From Tragulus kanchil (lineage: Eukaryota > Chordata > Mammalia > Artiodactyla > Tragulidae), in assembly GCA_022376925.1 (NCBI GenBank), contig JAIOJX010000005.1, positions 9,266,501 to 9,330,500 on the forward strand: a DNA stretch of 64,000 nucleotides, written 5' to 3'. The notes beneath the pieces were generated by a model. The model was not told where the DNA came from and made no database searches. It saw only the letters and a program-made list of their open reading frames with translations. The translations under genes and the position numbers were made by a program. Each line of letters starts with the position of its first letter. Position 1 is the stretch's first letter. Below, in pieces: positions 55,236-64,000 of the stretch.

Positions 55236-55869
55236 GGACTTTGTGTTTGAGAGGATATAGGAGTTTCACTGGGGTCTGAAGGCACATTTGCACCAGGATA
55301 AAACCAGCCAGACCAGTGGAGTCATTTCCCAGGCCCTGAGTCAGGGTCCCAGCAGAGGAAGGGCAGGCCCCTTCTGGCCCACGCCACACCCACTCAAGTG
55401 GCTGCAGTGGAGGAGGGAATATTTAGCACCACTGGACAAGAATTGCTCCAGACTTGGTGACCCTCAGAGCCATGAGGAAGTTGGAGGACAGCATTTGTCA
55501 GAGAATTACCAAAGAACACACAGAAAGAACAGACCTTTTCCAGGGTTGACTAAGATAATCCTCAGGCTGCTGAGTGTCCTCGTGGGAGAGGGAACCTCCT
55601 CTGAGAACTGAGCTGACGCCAGCGGCGGGGAAGGCAGGGACATTTCGCTTTCATAGGAAGAGACACTGAGACTCTTTTGATCACAATCAGGCTAGATCTG
55701 CGGAGATCACCAGTGTGCCCACAGAGGCGACATCGAAGAGGGAAATGAAACACAGTGTCAGCAAGGCTTGCAACAAGGCGTTCCTTTCAGGTCGACCTGA
55801 CTAAAGGTTTCCCAATTCCTCAGTGAAGATGAATTAGAACTAACATGAGAACAATGCTGTTTTATTTCT
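55236..55869. other. Unique sequence, no gene supported
   Basis: A 107-codon forward frame (55288-55611) has no recognised domain. No repeats recognised. Confidence 0.45.
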
Positions 55870-56409
55870 TGATTGATATATACAGATCAGAGGCCAACTG
55901 TCTGAAGAAGTGTATGTCTTGATTAGATCAACTGAGTCATCCCCAATTGATCTTTCATAGTTGGTACAAACTTCCAACTTTTAGAAGCTTCTTCAGGGTA
56001 AATTAGACAGATCCAAGACACACATTGGCTGAAGAACTGCAATGGACTACTGTTAAATTGTGGGCACAGAGCAGGCAAGTCAGGTAAGACACCTCTTGTT
56101 CTGGATGTCACCTCAGTCTTGCTCTTCTCTTGATGTGATACTCATGACAGTCTCTGCAATCATTGCTTATTTCCCTAAACTCATTTTAAAAATACACATA
56201 GAACTGCTAATCTTTCCCGAATGTTCATGTTCCCCTTCTTCCTCAATCATAAAACCTCTAAATACTATTAGCTAGAAGAAAAACCCATTTCTTTGACTTC
56301 GGTCCCCATCATCCTCAGGGAAAGAACCAAGGGCTGTGGATAGCAGTAGTGCATGTCTTCAGGAAGAATCACTGAAGGAGACCCTGGAGCCTCATTCTAC
56401 CTCCTTTTA

Positions 56410-56625
56410 TCAGATTTGTTGGAAACGACCCTGATGCTGGGAAAGAATGAAGGCAGAAAGAGACAAGGGCACTAGAGGGTGAGACGGTTGGATGGCATCA
56501 CCTATTCAATGGACGTGAACTTGGGCAAACTCCAGGAGATGGGGAGGTCCATGGAGGCTTAGTGTGCTGCAGTCCATGGCATCTCGAAGAGTCAGACATG
56601 GCTTGGTGGCTGAACAACACCACAT
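56410..56625 (+). mobile_element. BovB LINE 3'-end fragment, forward
   Basis: 'accctgatgctgggaaagaa', 'gatggttggatggcatcacc'-type text, 'gaacttgggcaaactccagg' and 'gagtcagacatggcttggtg' follow the BovB 3' end. It is more diverged than the 37.8-kb element, and its frame is broken. Confidence 0.88.
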
Positions 56626-57556
56626 ATGTACACAAATATACACATATATGTAGCCTGCTGCCTGGAATACAGATATGATGGCTGACGCTGGGTCCTGAGG
56701 AGAATGGAACGTCCAGGTCAAGTATTGGCTGCCCTGATTATGATGGTGTCCTCACTCCAGTCCCGGATCTGCCACATTCACACAAGAAATTATACATGTT
56801 TTCATCTCATTTAAGTCAATTTTTGACTTTTCAGTCACTCTCAGTTGAACCTGATCCCCTCCAGGAAAGCATTTTCACTCTGAAAAATTGCGGATGTGCA
56901 TATAGAGCAGACACCTTAAAAAAATCCTCATGGGAGGAGAGATGGCTCAGAAAAGGAAGTAAGGGCTGCAGGCTCAGTACTTACATAATAAGAATTATTT
57001 GCAAGAGTCATAGCTCTGATTGATATATACAGATCAGAGGCCAACTGTCTGAAGAAGTGTATGTCTTGATTAGATCAACTGAGTCATCCCCAATTGATCT
57101 TTCATAGTTGGTACAAACTTCCAACTTTTAGAAGCTTCTTCAGGGTAAATTAGACAGATCCAAGACACACATTGGCTGAAGAACTGCAATGGACTACTGT
57201 TAAATTGTGGGCACAGAGCAGGCAAGTCAGGTAAGACACCTCTTGTTCTGGATGTCACCTCAGTCTTGCTCTTCTCTTGATGTGATACTCATGACAGTCT
57301 CTGCAATCATTGCTTATTTCCCTAAACTCATTTTAAAAATACACATAGAACTGCTAATCTTTCCCGAATGTTCATGTTCCCCTTCTTCCTCAATCATAAA
57401 ACCTCTAAATACTATTAGCTAGAAGAAAAACCCATTTCTTTGACTTCGGTCCCCATCATCCTCAGGGAAAGAACCAAGGGCTGTGGATAGCAGTAGTGCA
57501 TGTCTTCAGGAAGAATCACTGAAGGAGACCCTGGAGCCTCATTCTACCTCCTTTTA

Positions 57557-57772
57557 TCAGATTTGTTGGAAACGACCCTGATGCTGGGAAAGAATGAAGG
57601 CAGAAAGAGACAAGGGCACTAGAGGGTGAGACGGTTGGATGGCATCACCTATTCAATGGACGTGAACTTGGGCAAACTCCAGGAGATGGGGAGGTCCATG
57701 GAGGCTTAGTGTGCTGCAGTCCATGGCATCTCGAAGAGTCAGACATGGCTTGGTGGCTGAACAACACCACAT
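57557..57772 (+). mobile_element. BovB LINE 3'-end fragment (copy of 56410-56625)
   Basis: Duplicate in duplication 20. Confidence 0.88.
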
Positions 57773-58165
57773 ATGTACACAAATATACACATATATGTAG
57801 CCTGCTGCCTGGAATACAGATATGATGGCTGACGCTGGGTCCTGAGGAGAATGGAACGTCCAGGTCAAGTATTGGCTGCCCTGATTATGATGGTGTCCTC
57901 ACTCCAGTCCCGGATCTGCCACATTCACACAAGAAATTATACATGTTTTCATCTCATTTAAGTCAATTTTTGACTTTTCAGTCACTCTCAGTTGAACCTG
58001 ATCCCCTCCAGGAAAGCATTTTCACTCTGAAAAATTGCGGATGTGCATATAGAGCAGACACCTTAAAAAAATCCTCATGGGAGGAGAGATGGCTCAGAAA
58101 AGGAAGAAAGGGCTGCAGGCTCAGTACTTACATAATAAGAATTATTTGCAAGAGTCATAGCTCTG

Positions 58166-59394
58166 CATTTTTCCCTGATGAGACTGCCCATTGCTGTACA
58201 GTTGGTGGAATATCAATATAATTGCTCATCTGTCTTCTTCTTTCAGAAATTAAATGTAGTTCAGCATGGAAACCAGGTCTTTCTTCTCTTACTCATTCCA
58301 TAGGAGACAATCACGAGTAACGCCTCTTTGAAGACTCAATCCTTGTTTCCAGTCTCTTACATTCCCCAGCAAAGGTTTAGCTTAAGCAACATTACCAACT
58401 GCATCCACAGACATGCCTGATGCAAACTTAAACTCAATAAACCAAAGCAAGCATGGGTGTGGTGGTGGGAACTACGGGCTGCCCCATCTTTAGTGCTTTT
58501 CCATAAAAGGTTTGAGAAAAGGAAGTCAAACCACAAACCCATTAGGTAATAGGCTGTGCCTTAACATAATTTATCTGGAATGAGGAAGGGAAGGACGCAG
58601 CTTTGAAAGAATTTCCTCAACAGCATATTCCTCTTGGCTGCAAAGCTGTCCCTGAAACATCAGGTGAGACCCAGGAGGAAACCTGGAATCCCTCATCTTC
58701 TCCCTACTACTTGCTGGAGGTGGGCAATCTTTGGGAATTTGGAAAATATTCCTCAATAGATGGTACAATTTGACCACCAGGGCTCACCAGGCTGATTTCC
58801 AACCCAGGGAGCAGAAGTGGACTGAAAGAAAAGGGGTGAGGGTTTTGACTTAGCCAGCCCAGCATCCCTCAGACTCTTAAAATTTTTTGAGGACCCCCCA
58901 AAAGTTCTTGTTTATGTGGGTTATATTTAAAATATTAGAACTAGCACTGAAAATGTAATTTTTCTTTAAAATAATGAGAAGCTCAATACATGAAAATACA
59001 ATAACTTTTAGTAAAATTAAAATGGAAATAAATTTAAGATATAACTGACAGTGCAAATCCACACAAAATAATTGATTTTAATGAAATTAATTATATTTTC
59101 TGAAGGGATCTTTTGCCCAAGCATGATTTTGCCATATAATGCACTCATCATTGGAAATTATTGTTTCGTTGATTGACTATTTGAGCTTTCAAATATTGAT
59201 GGTACTATGGCTTTTGAAAATCACATTTGTCAAAATCATTGAGCTCATTAGAAAAGTCTTTTAAGCATCAGGAGGCTATCAGGTTCAAATATTTATCTTT
59301 GGCTGCAAGTAATGTGTCATTTTCCTCAAAGTGACAAGTTCTCATCATTTACTCAAGAAAATTCTGTCAAAAAGACAAAATCAAATAACAATAA
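58166..59394. other. Unique, then A/T-rich possibly old transposon sequence
   Basis: 58166-58860 is single-copy-looking. 58862-59300 ('ttttttgaggaccccccaaa', 'tgtttatgtgggttatattt', then A/T-rich) recalls an ancient mammalian interspersed element I cannot name. No exon supported. Confidence 0.4.
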
Positions 59395-59665
59395 TTTGTT
59401 GTCAATTGTCTTGGTGGTGCTGTGGTAAGAATCCACCTGCCAACACAGGAGATACAGGAGACGTAGTTTCGATCCTGGTTTGGAAGATCCCCTGGAGAAG
59501 GAAATGGCAACCCACTTCAGTACTCTTACGTGGGAAATCCCATGGTAAGAATCCCATGGTAAGCCTTTTATGGGAAAGCACTGTAATCCATGGAGGAGGC
59601 TGATGGGTTAGAATCCAGGAGGTTGCAAAGAGTTGGACATGGCTGAGTGCTTGGGCATGCATCTC
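59395..59665 (+). mobile_element. Bov-tA-type SINE, forward, with internal repeat
   Basis: 'cttggtggtgctgtggtaag', 'gatcccctggagaaggaaat', then 'aatcccatggtaag' occurs twice in a row (59536-59562), and the end is 'agttggacatggctgagtgc'. The internal duplication lengthens the element to about 270 bp. Confidence 0.9.
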
Positions 59666-60039
59666 TTTCAGAGAAAAATGGTGTTCCGTGAAAGAGGAGG
59701 CTCTTTCAGCTTGAATCTCAAAATTGACATGTGCTGGAGTAAAGCTTTTGAAGTGCATTATGCATACTTCCTATGTTATCACATAGAATATTGAAAAAGA
59801 CATCTGATCAAGGATCAAGGTTAGCTAAGTTAATCATTTTCCTGTTTTATTGAGGGCATGAAATAGTTGACCACCTTTTCCTGCCAGTTCATGGTGATAA
59901 AAATAAAACACAGTGAGGACTGATGTAGGTTGGAGCCCTTGCCTCGATTGTTATTAATATGAAGGCAGCAGCTATTATACCTAATGTTGCTTTTGCACAA
60001 CTAGTACAAAGGTCAACCCAATGAAAAAGGCAAAGAACA

Positions 60040-60308
60040 TCTTAGCATTTTTTTTTTTTGGCCACTTCTATTTATCTTTCATTTATTTATCTTTAGTTCT
60101 TTGGCCTGTGTGGGCCTCCCATCACAGTGGCCTCTCTCGTCGCAGAGCACCGGCTCTGGGCGCATGTACTCCAGAGCTCCGGCTCAGTAGTTGGATACAT
60201 CGGTCCAGCCGCTCCTTGGCACTTGGGATCTTCCCAGGCCAGGAATAGAACCAACTTCTTTTGCACTGCAAGGTGGTGTCCTTACCCACTGGACCACCAG
60301 GGAAGCCC
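60040..60308 (-). mobile_element. GC-rich CHR-like SINE, reverse
   Basis: A poly(T) tail (60049-60059), 'ggccacttctatttatcttt', 'gtgtgggcctcccatcacag', 'gggcgcatgtactccagagc' and the head 'ctggaccaccagggaagccc'. Confidence 0.93.
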
Positions 60309-60410
60309 ACATCTTAGTATTATTGTGAAAATAGTTTTCCTCTTCTCTACCAGGATAAGGGCCTCAGGGAATCCCCGGGGAAAATAGACTACACTTTGGG
60401 AATGGCTGTG

Positions 60411-60455
60411 ATCAGGTTATCCCTGGTGACTCAGATAGTAAAGAATCCTTTAGAT
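60411..60455 (+). mobile_element. SINE head fragment, forward
   Basis: 'ttatccctggtgactcagat' and 'agtaaagaatcctttagatt' resemble the first 40 bases of a Bov-tA head. Very short. Confidence 0.5.
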
Positions 60456-60794
60456 TCATCAGCATCACAGGATGCAGCTTACAATGAGAGGGTCTTTTAA
60501 CTGCCTTTCCTGCACCATCTATCCACTCAGGAACAAATAAACCAGGAGCAAAATGTTACAAAAGATTATGATGGCTGCTCTCATCTAAAATTGATCAATA
60601 CACAAGAAACATCTTACCAGCAATTATTAATGTTAAAAAAGTCTCAGAATACCTTTTAAAAATTTTCCACCACTGAAAACATTGCAGAATTTTAGAGGCG
60701 ACAGTAAGAATAATGTAATAATAATAATGAATAACTACAAAACCCCTTTGAGTGCATTTTCAGTGGCTCTTTTCCAAAAGATTTATAGTATTAA

Positions 60795-60943
60795 AAAAAA
60801 ATCCTTATTTATGTGTGTATTTTTACTTTTGGCTGTGTTGGGTCTTAATTGTAGGATTTTCCTTGTATCACATGGGATCTTAGTTTCCGACCAGGAATTG
60901 AATCTGTGTCCATTCTTAACCATTGGAGAACCAGGGAAGTCCC
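60795..60943 (-). mobile_element. CHR-type SINE, reverse, short form
   Basis: 'ttttggctgtgttgggtctt', 'atcacatgggatcttagttt', 'gaccaggaattgaatctgtg' and the head 'ggagaaccagggaagtcccc'. The middle is missing, as in 26530-26683. Confidence 0.88.
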
Positions 60944-60982
60944 CTATATTATTTTATTTTAACTTGAAAAAACTCTGTGATG

Positions 60983-61335
60983 GGGCTTCCCTGGTAGCTT
61001 AGTGGTAAAGAGTTCACCTGCCAATGCAGGAGACACTGGTTCGATCCCTGATCTGAGAAGATCCCACATGCTGCAGAGCAACTAAACCCATGAGTCAACA
61101 ACTATTGAACCTGTGCTCTAGAGCCTTGGAGCCGCAACAATGGAGCCCATGGACCGCAACCACTGAAGCCCGTGTGCTCTAGAGCATGAGTTCCACAACA
61201 AGAGAAGTCACTGCAACAAGAAGCCTGCTCACCCCAACTAGAAAGTAGCCCCCACTCCCTGTAACTAGAGAAAAGCCTGTGGCAGCAGGGAAGACCCAGA
61301 AGAGCCAAAAATAAATTTAAAAAATAAATAAAATA
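60983..61335 (+). mobile_element. CHR-type SINE, forward, full length
   Basis: The head 'ggggcttccctggtagctta', B-box 'ctggttcgatccctgatct', 'ctgcagagcaactaaaccca', repeated 'ggagccgcaac'-type blocks, 'gccaaaaataaatttaaaaa' tail. With 60795-60943 it forms a head-to-head inverted pair 40 bp apart. Confidence 0.95.
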
Positions 61336-61448
61336 AGAAAACCAACTCTATGCTGTGGTTGTATAGGACTTTGTATCACCTTCATTTTGCAGAGTTTGAG
61401 AAAACTAGACTCACCCACAGTTGGGGGATGGAACCAGAGTTTCCTCCT

Positions 61449-61612
61449 GTGCGTGTGTGCTAAGTCACTTCAGTCCTGTCCGATCTTTTGTGACTCTATG
61501 GGCTGATTGATCTCCAAATCAGGGATCGATCAAACCAGCCTCTAACATTTCCTACATTGGCAGACACCCACAGCTTTACCACTAGTGCCACCTGGGAAGC
61601 CTGGCCACCAGG
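61449..61612 (-). mobile_element. Bov-tA-type SINE, reverse, internally deleted
   Basis: 'gtgtgctaagtcacttcagt', then 'ttttgtgactctatgggctg' jumps to 'caaatcagggatcgatcaaa' and the head 'ctagtgccacctgggaagcc'. The central 60-80 bases are missing. Confidence 0.88.
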
Positions 61613-61910
61613 GGTGTCCGTTCGCATTTTAAAGCCTTTTTTCAGATACAGCTTACAAAATTTTCCCACCACTGAAAAAAAATGTAAAAACTGCTCTCAT
61701 CTAAAATTGATCAATACACAAGAAACATCTTACCAGCAATTATTAATGTTAAAAAAGTCTCAGAATACCTTTTAAAAATTTTCCACCACTGAAAACATTG
61801 CAGAATTTTAGAGGCGACAGTAAGAATAATGTAATAATAATAATGAATAACTACAAAACCCCTTTGAGTGCATTTTCAGTGGCTCTTTTCCAAAAGATTT
61901 ATAGTATTAA

Positions 61911-62059
61911 AAAAAAATCCTTATTTATGTGTGTATTTTTACTTTTGGCTGTGTTGGGTCTTAATTGTAGGATTTTCCTTGTATCACATGGGATCTTAGT
62001 TTCCGACCAGGAATTGAATCTGTGTCCATTCTTAACCATTGGAGAACCAGGGAAGTCCC
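61911..62059 (-). mobile_element. CHR-type SINE, reverse, short form (copy)
   Basis: Copy of 60795-60943 in duplication 21. Confidence 0.88.
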
Positions 62060-62098
62060 CTATATTATTTTATTTTAACTTGAAAAAACTCTGTGATG

Positions 62099-62451
62099 GG
62101 GCTTCCCTGGTAGCTTAGTGGTAAAGAGTTCACCTGCCAATGCAGGAGACACTGGTTCGATCCCTGATCTGAGAAGATCCCACATGCTGCAGAGCAACTA
62201 AACCCATGAGTCAACAACTATTGAACCTGTGCTCTAGAGCCTTGGAGCCGCAACAATGGAGCCCATGGACCGCAACCACTGAAGCCCGTGTGCTCTAGAG
62301 CATGAGTTCCACAACAAGAGAAGTCACTGCAACAAGAAGCCTGCTCACCCCAACTAGAAAGTAGCCCCCACTCCCTGTAACTAGAGAAAAGCCTGTGGCA
62401 GCAGGGAAGACCCAGAAGAGCCAAAAATAAATTTAAAAAATAAATAAAATA
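62099..62451 (+). mobile_element. CHR-type SINE, forward (copy)
   Basis: Copy of 60983-61335 in duplication 21, with no change noticed. Confidence 0.95.
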
Positions 62452-62564
62452 AGAAAACCAACTCTATGCTGTGGTTGTATAGGACTTTGTATCACCTTCA
62501 TTTTGCAGAGTTTGAGAAAACTAGACTCACCCACAGTTGGGGGATGGAACCAGAGTTTCCTCCT

Positions 62565-62720
62565 GTGCGTGTGTGCTAAGTCACTTCAGTCCTGTCCGAT
62601 CTTTTGTGACTCTATGGGCTGATTGATCTCCAAATCAGGGATCGATCAAACCAGCCTCTAACATTTCCTACATTGGCAGACACCCACAGCTTTACCACTA
62701 GTGCCACCTGGGAAGCCTGG
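62565..62720 (-). mobile_element. Bov-tA-type SINE, reverse, internally deleted (copy)
   Basis: Copy of 61449-61612 in duplication 21. Confidence 0.88.
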
Positions 62721-62827
62721 CCACCAGGGGTGTCCGGTTCGCATTTTAAAGCCTTTTCCTTTTCACCATCCTGAACCACTGCATCTGTATGGCCTCAGCA
62801 AGCATGTTTCACATGAGTAAAGAGACA

Positions 62828-63125
62828 GACTTCCTTGGAGGCGCAGTGGTAAGGAAAGTGCCTGGCAAGGCGGGAGACACAGGTTCAATCCAGGAAGATG
62901 CTGTATGCCCCAGGGCAACCAAGCCGTTGGGCCACAACTACGGAGCCTGTGCTTGAGGGCGGGTGCAGCTACTGAGCCTGCAAGCCTAGAGCCCATGCTC
63001 AGCAACAAGAGAAGCCACAGCAATGAGAAGCCCGCATTCCCCAATGAGGGAAAAGCTTGTGCAGCAACAAAGACTCAGCACAGCCCGAAGTAAAATTATT
63101 TTTAAAATAAGTAAATAAAAAGAGA
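62828..63125 (+). mobile_element. CHR-type SINE, forward
   Basis: 'gacttccttggaggcgcagt', 'agacacaggttcaatccagg', 'cagcaacaagagaagccaca', 'gcagcaacaaagactcagca' and the tail 'aaaataagtaaataaaaag'. A deletion removes part of the head-to-middle link. Confidence 0.93.
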
Positions 63126-64000
63126 GGATTCCAATGAACTCAGAGGCTGCAGAAACCCCTAAGGTAGAGTTTGCCAAATAACTGAAAACCTGCAGGGAAG
63201 CTGTGACGCCCCTGAGATTTTCCAATTTCTATTTCTGCTGATAGACTGAAGCTTATAGAAAGGAAGAGATTCTCTCAGCCTGGGTTGCATCACTTGCTGA
63301 ATGTGGAGTTCCAGATTAGAGAAACACCCTCGGAGGACCTAGCTTTCCATCCCCGGGATCCTGGAGGTACTCATTCTGTGTTTCCTTCCTCTTTGGGACC
63401 AGAGGGGAAATTTGGCTCAGGCCTCTACTGCCCTTGGCCTCTTGTGAGGGATGGAGGGCACGATTTGGTGATGTAGGCGAAAAGTGATGACGGGAAAGAG
63501 GGTGAGGGTGGCGACCCGTGCTGAGTGGAAGAGAATGAAATGTGAGCCAGGGATCCTGTAAGCAGAAGCAGATTTAAAGACTCATATTTGTATTTCCTAG
63601 CCTGTTACAGGTAACAGAATCCTCCCTCCCTGTCACCAGTGAGTAATTGCCATAACAGTGCCGTATTTATGTGACCCATATTTTACCTCCCAAAGGCAGA
63701 GGAAGATCCCTAAAGAAACACATAGACCTCCAGTCATGTGTAGGAACAAGGAACTATTTCCCCTCTTCGATGTCATATGGTCCCTTTCTCTTGAAAATAC
63801 TCGTTTCTTTCCCATCAGATTTCCATCCTGCTCTCCCCTCTTTAACTCCTAGCCCTGGATCTTAAGGATTTGTAATCCTTGTAATTGAAAAGGAAGGCAC
63901 AGGGGAAGTGGTTTTGAACGGAGCCCACCTGACCCCAGGCAGCTGAGAGTCCTCTTCTCGCACGCCGCATCTCAGGGGCCAGAGGTCACAAGAACACACG
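63126..64000. other. Unique sequence, no feature seen
   Basis: No repeat or exon recognised. Overlapping frames of 60-64 codons on both strands at 63633-63865 lack any recognised domain. Confidence 0.5.

Larger units (their letters stand above)
55870..58165. repeat. Local direct duplication 20 (spacing 1147 bp, clean tandem)
   Basis: Copy A is 55870-57016 and copy B 57017-58165, directly adjacent with a TG overlap. The only change noticed is 'ggaagtaaggg' versus 'ggaagaaaggg'. Length is conserved across more than 1.1 kb, including 'cacatatatg' tracts. Confidence 0.95.
60575..62754. repeat. Local direct duplication 21 (spacing 1116 bp)
   Basis: Copy A is 60575 to about 61640 and copy B 61691 to about 62755. 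The 50-base filler (61641-61690) contains 'aattttcccaccactgaaaa', an inexact copy of 60660-60681, and looks like an error-rich read of the same locus. One difference is 'gtccgttcgc' versus 'gtccggttcgc'. Confidence 0.95.

Noticed and set aside
1..64000. CRISPR array, phage or bacterial defence system
   Set aside because: The repeats are long direct pairs and SINEs, not short repeats with spacers. Base composition, SINEs, LINEs and microsatellites are those of a mammal.
1..64000. Satellite or centromeric array with about a 1.1-kb monomer
   Set aside because: The pairs are not related to each other in sequence; only spacing is shared. A satellite has one repeated monomer.

Overview
The window is vertebrate nuclear DNA from a ruminant, most likely a bovid. 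The evidence is dozens of tRNA-Glu-derived Bov-tA/BovA-type SINEs, cetartiodactyl CHR-type SINEs, 3' ends of the RTE LINE BovB, bovine-type L1 3' ends, and older mammalian MIR remnants. The species cannot be fixed from this sequence alone. I found no protein-coding exon, rRNA, functional tRNA or CRISPR array that I can defend. The open reading frames are short, lie in or across SINEs, or show no recognisable domain, so the window reads as intergenic or intronic DNA. The only coding remnants I recognise are two copies of a BovB reverse-transcriptase C-terminal fragment (near 37.9 and 39.0 kb).

The dominant structure is a series of about 21 local direct duplications. In each, a stretch of roughly 1.02-1.18 kb is followed at once, or after a filler of 5-50 bp, by a near-identical second copy. 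The duplicated sequences are unrelated to one another, yet the spacing is almost constant: about 1086, 1112, 1017, 1083, 1154, 1108, 1053, 1124, 1103, 1077, 1079, 1095, 1109, 1173, 1089, 1060, 1089, 1095, 1113, 1147 and 1116 bp. Around a third of the window (about 22-23 kb) is therefore redundant, and collapsed it would be about 41 kb. Copies often differ by homopolymer-length changes. Several junctions carry compressed, error-like versions of neighbouring sequence. The best reading is unmerged contig-end overlaps or faulty gap filling in the assembly, not biology, although a few clean junctions with microhomology deserve a read-level check.

Layout. 1-7.2 kb: three duplications with few SINEs. 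7.2-17.3 kb: Bov-tA-rich, four duplications. 17.4-26.5 kb: MIR and SINE pairs, and a solo-LTR-like element (TATA box, polyadenylation signal, 50-bp internal repeats) that splits an older SINE; duplications overlap here, so some segments occur three times. 26.5-29.6 kb: mostly unduplicated low-repeat sequence. 29.6-39.5 kb: four duplications with GC-rich CHR-like SINEs, an L1 3' end and BovB. 39.5-44.4 kb: unduplicated SINEs and L1. 44.4-62.8 kb: six duplications with SINEs, BovB and L1 ends. 62.8-64 kb: one CHR-type SINE and unique DNA.

Family calls are from memory of consensus sequences, without alignment. Type (Bov-tA, CHR-like, BovB, MIR) is safer than subfamily, and element edges are good to about 5-15 bp.
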